Shown piece after piece: positions 23,901-30,802 of a stretch of 49,566 nucleotides of DNA (position 1 is its first letter; each line of letters starts with the position of its first letter). The translations under genes were made by a program, and so were the position numbers. The notes under the pieces were generated by a model, which did not search any database, was not told where the DNA came from, and was given only the letters and a program-made list of their open reading frames with translations. The stretch is from a virus: positions 1-49,566 of IMG/VR virus record IMGVR_UViG_3300025732_001505. One strand, 5' to 3'.

Positions 23901-26900
23901 CGCTCGAAGAGCGGGATCAAGTCCTTGTCGATCAAGTCGTACTCGGAACCCAAGAAGAACTTCTTGAGCACCTCGGTGACCTTCTTGGAGACACGCGCCC
24001 AAAGAGCGGCAAGCCCTTCCTTCTCACCGGCGCGACCACTTGAGATGACCCACTGAGCAAACTGATTTGCAAAGAACTCAGCAGCAGACTCAAGCTCATT
24101 GGTGGCGGAGCCGGGGAGGCGGCGACGCAGAGATGCGATGTCCACTCCGTCTTGCTTGACGTACTTGCCCATCGCCTGCCAGAACTGCATGCGCTCTTCT
24201 GGAGACAAGATGTTGAAGTAGGCCCAGTGTCCGATCTCGTGGGTGGCCTTTGCAAAAGACGGTTGCAGTCTATTGCTGTTGCCATCCATGGTGATGACGT
24301 TTCGATCCTTGGTGTCGAGCGACGTGTGCCAAGGAGCAAACGTGGGTTCGCCATTGTTCCCGCCGTTGGCGAATCGAGGCATAGAGCCACTGTCACCAGA
24401 CAGGCCGCGCAGCACATTGAAGATGGCAGTGGCGTTCTCTCTGTTCTCGCTGCCAAGGATGGCGGAGATTTGGTTCATGGCGGAACGTCGAGTGCCGTTC
24501 GGATACTTGATTCCGTGAGGAGCGTACTTAGCCAAGGTGGCGTAGTAGCCAGACAGAATCTCCATGAACTTGCCATAGCTGGCAGTGTCTTTGAATGCTG
24601 GGTTCTTCCAGTTTGCAATTTCAAGCTGGACGATCAGGTTGTGCAGGTCAGCAACCGTCTTGATTCCGCTCTTGCGTGCGTATTCAGGCAGGTCGTTTTC
24701 GTCAATCGAACGCTCGGCGATCTCGCCGATGGGAATTGGCTGCTTGCTTCCGTCGGTGACATCTGCGTCTTTTGCGTAGGCATGAGAAGACTTGTCGACA
24801 ACTGCTGCGTCTGCCTTGATGAACGATGCGTCTGGGTCAATGGGCTGGAAGGTGCGTGCGGCAGACAGCTTCGATGTGCCCGGAACAACGTGACCAATGA
24901 CGTAGGTCTGCTCTGCTTGGCGACCAAGAACTGAGCGTAGGCTGACGTCTTTGGCACGCTCCGCAGGCACGACTCGCACTGTTCCAGCCAACGGGCCAGA
25001 GGTGATCTGCACTGCAAACGAGCGACCTTCAGGGATGTCGTGAGACGAAACCCGCGCATCCAGAATAGCATCTGCTTTGCCAGCAGCAATGTCGTCTGCG
25101 GTTGGTGCGTCGAGACCTTCTTCCTTTGCGCCCTTGTATGTCTCAGTGTTCTTCCAGTTCTTCTGAACATGCGGCACGCCAGTCGGCGCAGTGGTTGTGA
25201 CCAGCTTGCCTTGGCGCGAAGCCAGCTTCACCTGCTCCTCGAACAAGTCGGGGAGGCCACGCAAAGCATGCTCCAGCGAGCCGTATGAAACCTGAACTTC
25301 TGCGTAGTCGCCAGTCATTGGCTCGATCACAAACTCGCCAGACTTTGCGCCCTTGCGAAGACGAGCTACCGGGTCTCCCAAGAAGTTGACTTGGAACGAG
25401 CCGTCTTGGTTGGCTGACATGCGGAAGTTGTTTTTGACGTCAACTTCAATGCCGTCACGGGTGACGACAACCATTGGCTCATTCTTGCCAACAGGCTTGG
25501 TGTCTGGGACAACCTCGGCAAGAGAGTTCTTCTTGCGGATATTCGTGATCTCATTTGCAAGACGAGCCTTGTCTCCATGACTCATGAAGCGAGCCATTGC
25601 GTCAGCAATCTCGTTCTGCATGGATGCTGCATTGGCGATCTTGCGACCAGCGGTGTCAGCGATGACCGTTGCCACCTCGATGTCTTTGGGTTCAATGACA
25701 ACGCCGGTTGCATTGGAAACTTCGTGCGCAAGTTGGGCGTCGGTCTTTGGGTTCTCGGAGCGAGCGTTTGCCACCTTGCTCTCAGCAAGCGCCTTGCGTG
25801 CTGCTCGCTTGGCTGCCTTGTCTTCAAAGAATGTTGGGTCTGCCTGACGAACGGCATCCTTGACCTTCTTCACCTCGGCATTGATTTGCGCGTATGCGGG
25901 AGAGTTGCGACCAGCGGATTTCTCAATCTCTGTGCGCTTGCGAACAAGCTCAGAGTAGCGTGCATACAGACGCTCTGCCTTGCGACGAGGATCGGTGCGA
26001 TCAGCCTCAACTTCGCGACCACGAATGGCCTTGTCTGTTTCTTGCGTCATCATCTTGCGCTCTGCGTTCAGAGCCTCAATGACTTGCGCAGTGGTCTTGA
26101 CCTCTGCCTTACCTGCTGAGTCGCCAGCTTCTGGGACGAAGTCTTCTGCTTTCTTCCCTGCCTTTGTCCACTCAAGCAGCTTGGCATCGTTGCGAGCCTT
26201 GCGGTCGTTGTACGCACGCAGGGTTTCGCCAGTAGGAGCTTCGCCAGTCACGGAACCAGTGATGGTCTTTTCGCCAACCATCCTCTTGTACAGAGCAACC
26301 GCTTGGTCGTCAGGCATGGTGTAGACGAGCTTGCCGTTCTGGTTGACTGAGACGTTCTGGAAGAATTCGTCGTCTGCCGCAGACGCAGCGTTCGGGTTGT
26401 TCTGCCACTCGGCATAACGCTCCGACTCCTTTTTGGTGAGACGGCGTGTCAGTTCTTTCTTGGCTGTGTCAATGGCATCGACTTGCTCTTGGTTCTGAGT
26501 TGTCAGAGCTTCGCTCTTGCGCATGCGCTCAGTTCCGCCAGCAATCTTTGCTTCCTCCATTGCGCGACGAGATGTTTCGTCGACGGAGAAGACGAGGTTG
26601 TTGCCAGCTTCGTCTTTGCCACGGGCTGCCTTGAACAGGCGATCCATGAACGGGCTGTCTTTGGGGCCAAAGCGGGCTGGCTTGAGAATGCTCTGGATGC
26701 CGCCTACTGCGTTGGCCTTGATGATCTCGCCGTTCTTGCTGTATGTGAGACCCGGCTGCTGGCGACCAATGTAGTCACCGGAATGTAGCGGGTTCATGTT
26801 CTGGTCATCGACCAAGCGCTTCTTGCCGTTGCCAAGATCAACGATCTTCACGTTGTCGCGCAAGCGAGCAACGTACATGTTGAGCGCCATTTGGACAAAC

Positions 26901-29551
26901 TCGGGCGACATGCCGCGAGCTTCTGCCTCGGCGATCATCTTTTTCTTGACGGCTTGGAATGCAGCCTGCGCCTCGGGGCCAAGGTCTACAACCTTGGGCA
27001 GACGAATCTTGTCGAACTTGGTTCCAATGCGGAGACGAACATCTGCATCACCGGAGACGCGGTTGATGATCTCAACCATCTCGGTTCCAAACTCTCGCGA
27101 AATTTGATCCATGACGGCGTCAAGCGGAGCGTTCTCGCCAAGACGAGTCATCATGGCTGCGACGATGCCGGGAGCCTGACCCTCAAGCCAAGCCGTGTAA
27201 ACGGCGTTGACGGTGGCAATGCGGTCTGCCGGAATGTCGATCAAGTCGAACAGGGCACGCATAGCCAGTGGTTGGTAGGCTGCTGGAGCGGAGTCGCCGC
27301 CAACAATGTCGATGGCACGCATCAGGTCTTGCGCGGCAATCGCCTCACGCATCTTGCGTGCAAGGAAGTTGGCTCGCTCAGTCTTGAGAGCTTCGCCCTT
27401 GAGGTTGCGAGTCAGGTTGCGCAGGTCTGCGATTTCTGCATCACCGAAGCCCATCTCGCGTAGTGCAGCAATGGTGTCTGCTTGGCTTTGCGAGTTGTTG
27501 ATGGCGAGCGTCTCGATGCTTTCGGTGGCTGTTGGAGTTGCGTCAACGGCATCAGGAGCGTCAGCCATGATGGCCTCGGCTTCGTTCTGAACGGTGTCAG
27601 TGCGAGCGGCAGCGGTCGCTGCGTCCTCGGCTGGTGTGGCAGTGTGAGTGACGGTTGTTGCAACCTCGCCACCATCAGCCACCGAGGCTGCTGCGGAGGT
27701 CTGGGTTTGCGCTTCTGCTTCGCGAACGACCTTGCGTTGAGCCTTCTTCTGCTCGTTGATTTGGTCACGCTTTGCACGCAAGTCAGCCAGTTCGGCTGCA
27801 TCAGCCTCACTGATGTTGCCGGACTTCTCTTTGCGGGTCAGGTTGTCGAGACGATTTTTGAAGGCGCGGGACTCTTCGTCCAAGCGGGTGAGTTCTGCGC
27901 GTGCCGCATCCAACGTCTGAGGTGTGACCGCAGTGTTGGTGGCGGTTGGGGCGGCAGCAGGATCGACTGCTGCGGGCGCAGCGGGCGCTGTCGTCTCAGC
28001 GGAAGTTGGTGCTGGAGCGGCCCCGTCAACCGCTCCAGCCGTGCCTGCCTCTTGGCCCGGTGCGGGAGGAGCACCTTCGCCTTGAGAGGCACGTTGCATC
28101 GTGAAGTTGCCTTCTCCACCGGGGCCACGAACAGGGGCGTTCGGGTCAAGGGGAAGCTGTGGAGCCTTCCCATCTGGGCCGGGGAGTTGGTCGACTTGTC
28201 TCAGAATGGCGTCGCCATCGTTCAGGGCTTTGGCAGCGCCGTCGTAGTCGCCAGCCAGAACGTGGTTCTTGAGTCTGCTGTATGTGGCTTCTAGGGCGGC
28301 AGCATGTGCACGAATCTTCCCAGCCTTGATTGGGTCTGTTGCAAGGATCGCGTCAGCCTCGGCTTTCATCGTCGAGATGCGAACCGGCATCTGACGGAAT
28401 GCCTGCATGGCTCCGCGAACCTTGATGAGGTTGTCTGCCTCAACAATGCCAGTTCCCTGACCGGATGCTGACAGTGCGTTGATGCCAGCGATCTGCTCGT
28501 CTGTTGCCCCGTCTGGAAGACCACGATCTACCGCGTCGTTGATCTCGCGCTCAAGGTTTCGGTCGAAGTCGTTGAACGCCGTGTTGAGGGCGCTGTCCTC
28601 GAAGGTGGCTGGATTGGATGGGTCGGGTTTACCCTTGGGTGCGTTGATGGCAGCCTGCTCGTCGGCAATTCGCTGCGCCTCTGCATCAGCCAGTGAGCGG
28701 TCGAATGTGGCGTTGCCGTCTGCAATACCCCGCTCAATGGCGGTTGTTGCGCCCTCTTTGAACGGGTTGCGAAGCACAGCGCCGCCAACACCAAAGCCAG
28801 CGCCCAGCGTGCCGCCAAGGACGCCGCCAGCGCCAGCGGAAATAGCGGCACGACCGAGGCTGACCTCGTCTTGGATGCCGACTTGCACGTTGCGGTTCTG
28901 AATGCCAAGGTCGAAGCCGCCCTCGATGACGGCATTGGTCAAGCCTTCTGAGACAAGACCCTGCTTGGCGGCTGCCTCTACGCCTGCTCGTGTTGCAGAC
29001 TTCCCAGCGTAAGCCACACCCTGTTCGGCGGCCTCTCGGGCCGCAATCTGCACACCCTTTGCAGCAGCATGGGCGGCTGCGGAACCGGAGCCAAAGCCAA
29101 CCAAGTTGACAGGATCAAGAATGACGGCCTTTGCGTTTTCGGCAAAGCCGGAGAAGCCGCGACCGCCTTCTTCATAGAAGTTGGGGAGGGCATCGAAAAC
29201 TGTCTGAAGACGACCAAGGCGTTGGGCCTGCTCCGTGTTGGACGTGTAAGCGTCATACAGGTCTTTGCCCATGGAGATCGAGTTCTGGTTGCTCCAGACG
29301 CGATCCTTGTAGAAGTGGTCGACTGCGTCCTCGACGGTCGCAAAGGTCTGACCTTGAGCGCCGTAGTAGTCGACGACGTCTTGAATAAATCGGGGGTCTT
29401 TGAGAAGGTCTTGCGCCTTCTGTTTGTCTAGGTTGGCTGCGTAGCCAAGAGGGGTCGACTTGTTGCCACCGGCGGTGGGGCTGACAATGCCGTCAGCGCT
29501 CATTTGCGACCATACGGACGCACCAATGTCGTTTACTTTCTCATTTGCCAT
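17939..29551 (-). CDS. Giant polyvalent virion-associated protein (two zincins, one ART)
   Basis: This is one uninterrupted frame of 3870 residues from the ATG at 29551. In order: a conserved helical start with a Gly-rich hydrophobic segment (about 235-265); a Pro/Ala/Thr linker and coiled coil (about 460-620); a long helical part; a metallopeptidase site HEIGH at 1771-1775 with a downstream ELESAAEFFANQ; a second site HEIGH at 2427-2431 with a downstream SAQEWFVEGW; a PARP-like ADP-ribosyltransferase core with HGT at 2616 and FGPGVY ending at Tyr2648; a glycine-zipper hydrophobic segment near 3060-3090; and helical sequence with a late hydrophobic stretch and a repeated DPFGG tail. This matches polyvalent proteins (MPTase-PolyVal, ART-PolyVal, LPD domains) thought to be packed in virions and ejected into the host. 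It sits among internal virion genes, which fits that. No N4-type RNA polymerase motifs were seen. Confidence 0.85.
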   Translation of the reverse strand: MANEKVNDIGASVWSQMSADGIVSPTAGGNKSTPLGYAANLDKQKAQDLLKDPRFIQDVVDYYGAQGQTFATVEDAVDHFYKDRVWSNQNSISMGKDLYDAYTSNTEQAQRLGRLQTVFDALPNFYEEGGRGFSGFAENAKAVILDPVNLVGFGSGSAAAHAAAKGVQIAAREAAEQGVAYAGKSATRAGVEAAAKQGLVSEGLTNAVIEGGFDLGIQNRNVQVGIQDEVSLGRAAISAGAGGVLGGTLGAGFGVGGAVLRNPFKEGATTAIERGIADGNATFDRSLADAEAQRIADEQAAINAPKGKPDPSNPATFEDSALNTAFNDFDRNLEREINDAVDRGLPDGATDEQIAGINALSASGQGTGIVEADNLIKVRGAMQAFRQMPVRISTMKAEADAILATDPIKAGKIRAHAAALEATYSRLKNHVLAGDYDGAAKALNDGDAILRQVDQLPGPDGKAPQLPLDPNAPVRGPGGEGNFTMQRASQGEGAPPAPGQEAGTAGAVDGAAPAPTSAETTAPAAPAAVDPAAAPTATNTAVTPQTLDAARAELTRLDEESRAFKNRLDNLTRKEKSGNISEADAAELADLRAKRDQINEQKKAQRKVVREAEAQTQTSAAASVADGGEVATTVTHTATPAEDAATAAARTDTVQNEAEAIMADAPDAVDATPTATESIETLAINNSQSQADTIAALREMGFGDAEIADLRNLTRNLKGEALKTERANFLARKMREAIAAQDLMRAIDIVGGDSAPAAYQPLAMRALFDLIDIPADRIATVNAVYTAWLEGQAPGIVAAMMTRLGENAPLDAVMDQISREFGTEMVEIINRVSGDADVRLRIGTKFDKIRLPKVVDLGPEAQAAFQAVKKKMIAEAEARGMSPEFVQMALNMYVARLRDNVKIVDLGNGKKRLVDDQNMNPLHSGDYIGRQQPGLTYSKNGEIIKANAVGGIQSILKPARFGPKDSPFMDRLFKAARGKDEAGNNLVFSVDETSRRAMEEAKIAGGTERMRKSEALTTQNQEQVDAIDTAKKELTRRLTKKESERYAEWQNNPNAASAADDEFFQNVSVNQNGKLVYTMPDDQAVALYKRMVGEKTITGSVTGEAPTGETLRAYNDRKARNDAKLLEWTKAGKKAEDFVPEAGDSAGKAEVKTTAQVIEALNAERKMMTQETDKAIRGREVEADRTDPRRKAERLYARYSELVRKRTEIEKSAGRNSPAYAQINAEVKKVKDAVRQADPTFFEDKAAKRAARKALAESKVANARSENPKTDAQLAHEVSNATGVVIEPKDIEVATVIADTAGRKIANAASMQNEIADAMARFMSHGDKARLANEITNIRKKNSLAEVVPDTKPVGKNEPMVVVTRDGIEVDVKNNFRMSANQDGSFQVNFLGDPVARLRKGAKSGEFVIEPMTGDYAEVQVSYGSLEHALRGLPDLFEEQVKLASRQGKLVTTTAPTGVPHVQKNWKNTETYKGAKEEGLDAPTADDIAAGKADAILDARVSSHDIPEGRSFAVQITSGPLAGTVRVVPAERAKDVSLRSVLGRQAEQTYVIGHVVPGTSKLSAARTFQPIDPDASFIKADAAVVDKSSHAYAKDADVTDGSKQPIPIGEIAERSIDENDLPEYARKSGIKTVADLHNLIVQLEIANWKNPAFKDTASYGKFMEILSGYYATLAKYAPHGIKYPNGTRRSAMNQISAILGSENRENATAIFNVLRGLSGDSGSMPRFANGGNNGEPTFAPWHTSLDTKDRNVITMDGNSNRLQPSFAKATHEIGHWAYFNILSPEERMQFWQAMGKYVKQDGVDIASLRRRLPGSATNELESAAEFFANQFAQWVISSGRAGEKEGLAALWARVSKKVTEVLKKFFLGSEYDLIDKDLIPLFERIMPDEETSGLKYQKVAKKFAPLGGRPGFIAKKLDDYELLKAKIENAIRSGTPEELLAVLAGDGSGSANFVSEVFAVSGKRGSMRLPKKADGTGGGGRVRLFDGGETIGQKALANGDMVDVAADPNGYFVRGKMLRLMYDIQRATADMRKRQLSLDDDAAKAELDRLIASQEADDTFGPEVFGQNRSMEEMALSNFTGDPVDLQLLGNAAVEVLNEAQTALRQQFRRSFPKTDVGDGLAILANGVITSTRDSAVGNIYRKRAQRRKAITSANAEVNVNALINAADTIMENAAVTNNATFDSASTSSIREMSVNQLVKAMAEMGTQDSRFKGFSAELMRKINSSPEITKAAQAYDPAQFSQLADRSNKSLVNGLIAAFEKADPARVDMIAVELRARQMRLGDKSDPFLLPQDSRVGGALHTETKQHIGVYKDNGIPPSAPVAIREALMKLTHRDKASEYTMRTMAYRMLNLMGRTEKGLVNNNATFMTVEDVYRMAGLTAPEDVRGAFKEMSQLDGEGFNLLRKDLRRYAIGLRSGTGDPFDLMHEIGHMVVRATFDQDQLETIAKQYSEALIKGNREAMQIAAKYGAGDIHRSAQEWFVEGWAKYLGERVAKGDMFAVRNGEQPLRLRGQLSALADRLIEYVAYIVNGLLKKNTVRQQFRRLTFYGDMFSMNKTKVPFKAAVDNTNNYSVMASIAPHYARDVVTSMDATKKAMAREFTMASPNEDLMDFIYYHGTPNGSAMERGSLLDPILEPSAPDALFGPGVYVSKSQALGKHYSEAGHLASIRRMIDDATPLDAKRREGYELAQMIVEKRNQIDEMSREMTLSGYSEQTKRRAQTSMDNESIADLHPDDSALGLLNKQKALQNAIAEEHALWSTLQNATGLKYNPKVMPLFVHAAESFDFRDGVFYSFNGEGNNIMWLGDYLVNHNYMTDSAFKDIVNKAPSQFSGSDLFEMLTESAMVRDGLAVNSAEAKAKLQSAMRELGYDSYHVSEPSPDGLGQHDAMVLFDSNQVKHIDADTYDYERAGIYNSTVGDELMGITHRLADEMESFNRTITSQDYVGIGHEVQRLGIPDALQGVVKKMTRKQELDLEDVKVVHANTVGNVLRENSSVLRRLGAHWFANRIKGQTGSSIYDRHNSDLSARLQPLLSELRALPDSGNAVGRWFKKSLISMPLVGGTLSGAAAGSAVLPGVGTVLGGLGGMIAGGAAGSHIKIRQPASHTRILDAMRQGRQAMARLSPQERMIAERIQTTFRSELERLRSAGIPVGDATMRGYTDTYVPQMWDAEAIRENPNSFLKELRSYIMRDHRMNGDAFDPRDADELATKIFNKILDNDGHLAADSVIHREFSNPFYQRFINLKASDMPAFTPFMVNDLEGILARYYNKTTRKLTLAKEFGAGGHAYNAYRAVAEMGVDAAVNVLRSNKNIFVNRREYFHSADVENLIVPAIKLGEEETRDLVKKVTNMLGDTNASSAQMKHRAKMELLSNYDFGNMDEAMASNLRLRIDAVVNALSDFKKPVPASDLRFMDNMVNVLNQRPIDGTDGTGLIYQASRKLRAFNSVSLLGFTTLSSIPDAVLPLVRSGNFQAWAKGMSQWYRAEPSYRNAARDIGVGIENLIHDRMVNMAGDGSQRFSNSFFNLTLLTPWTNMQREVAALVGFNALKSEIEIARKYANNGAVDSARYKTAVRFLERYGMAGRDLPDGHINFASPSAPRVDDIRTYAQNPQVRYAVMKFTNEAIFTPDPNDVPLWAQTPWGAMVYQLKSYPVMMGRLTSYVMDEAKQGNAKPLIYMLTAGSALGASALAVKDIVQSRGGQDERSPELRARSLDKTVVGKAAVGFGLVDKEDIKDKYEAVAWYVEGLMAMGGLGFVGELFFNSAAQIDNGNYGFNRMMGTILGPSYDVAYGGFKVAGGVQDMIAGADTNGQKREAARVVASRIPVLGGSRDFRESAADLMGQPSKGGKKKAYFDGMSNDPFGGSKDPFGGDPFK

Positions 29552-29617
29552 TTACGGTTCTCCAGTTTCCGTTAATGTACCCATCTTATGGGCGGACGTG
29601 AGAGATGTCGTCCCCAG

Positions 29618-30802
29618 CTACTTCTGCGCGTACTTGGACAGCGGAGCGTCCGGGAACATTTCTCTGAATCTTTGTGCCGCAGCCTTGCTTGTGAACTCAA
29701 TGTGCAGGTGTGGTGCGGTTGCATAGGCGCTCGGGCTGTTGGCCTCGTCTTGGATGTAGTAGTCAGACTGTGGAATCTGAAGCCGAGTCATGTGTTGAAT
29801 GACAGCCTGCTTCGCCGCAGCATAGCCCTTTTTGCCGCCATCGACGGCTAGGTCAAGTGCCAGTCCGTAGCGATGCTGGCTGTCTTGCCCCTTTTGTTTG
29901 TACAGCTTGTGGTGATACTCATCATCAAAGGACGAGTAATACTGAAAGCCCGGGACAACCCTAGTCAACTGTTGAGCCAAGACGTCGACCCCGGGCGAGT
30001 GGGGACGGTAAATCACGTCGCCACTCTGGCGGATGAACGGGTCTAGGTCAAAGTTGCCAGTGATGGGGTTGCGCTGCTGTGTTGGTTTCGCAGCCTCTTC
30101 CCTGAACACCTGATCCCACGTCTTCTTGTTCGTCTTGCTGATGGGCGCGTTGATGTCAAAGTTGAGACCCCAAGGGTTTTGCATACCAGAGCCTGCCTGA
30201 CCCACGTTCTCGCGAACCACCTTCCAGTATTGATCTTGAGACAAGCCGTAGCGCTTCCATGGCTCATTGCCATTCATTGAGACGACGGCATTGTTCTGGA
30301 CGGAGACGGAGCCTGTCTGCGTGCGACGCGCATCGCGTGCTTGTCTGTCGGCCTCGTACCTTCTCCACTGTTCGGTGTACTGCGGCGTGTTCTGCGCTGG
30401 AGGCTGTTGCGATTGCAACGCTTGTTGTTGCTGAAAGTACAGAGGAGCCGTGACGTTAAACGGCACGTTGTTGTTGATTGAAGGAGAAGACCCGAGCGCA
30501 GGTGATCGACCCACGCTCTCTCTGGCTCTTGCTTGTCTTGCTTGCTCAACGGCTGCGTTCCATCTATCGCCCGCAGTCACTGGTGCGCTTTGCTGCTGAT
30601 TTTTGGCATCAAAGTCACGACGCAATTCTGCGTATGACGGATAAACGATTGTCTCGTTTGGCCCGAGTGACTGACGTGGGTCGAGCGGAGCAGGCTCGAT
30701 GCGACCAGAAACCTCGCGTGAGGACGCGCGGTTTATGGTTGATGCTGGGGGTGCGTTGTTAGTTGCGCTAACCGCCCCCGGGAGGGAGACTCCCGGGGGC
30801 AA
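29618..30802 (-). CDS. Virion protein with C-terminal M15-like peptidase domain
   Basis: The protein has up to 394 residues. The only usable start is the TTG at 30802, which touches GGAGGAG and is followed at once by a strong hairpin, so the start is uncertain. Residues 1-270 are polar and rich in Gln, Asn, Pro and Ala, with a recurring KRYGLSQDQYWK-like element, probably extended in the virion. The C-terminal 110 residues contain HRYGLALDL (near 310) and PHLHIEF (near 365), the His-Asp and His-x-His zinc ligands of M15/LAS peptidases. It probably helps open the cell wall during DNA ejection. It lies between the 755-residue internal protein and the giant protein. Confidence 0.75.
   Translation of the reverse strand: MPPGVSLPGAVSATNNAPPASTINRASSREVSGRIEPAPLDPRQSLGPNETIVYPSYAELRRDFDAKNQQQSAPVTAGDRWNAAVEQARQARARESVGRSPALGSSPSINNNVPFNVTAPLYFQQQQALQSQQPPAQNTPQYTEQWRRYEADRQARDARRTQTGSVSVQNNAVVSMNGNEPWKRYGLSQDQYWKVVRENVGQAGSGMQNPWGLNFDINAPISKTNKKTWDQVFREEAAKPTQQRNPITGNFDLDPFIRQSGDVIYRPHSPGVDVLAQQLTRVVPGFQYYSSFDDEYHHKLYKQKGQDSQHRYGLALDLAVDGGKKGYAAAKQAVIQHMTRLQIPQSDYYIQDEANSPSAYATAPHLHIEFTSKAAAQRFREMFPDAPLSKYAQK

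Noticed and set aside
17939-29551. N4-like virion RNA polymerase
   Set aside because: The size would fit, but I could not find the TxxGR or RxxxK...YG motif set, while the zincin and ART motifs are clear.
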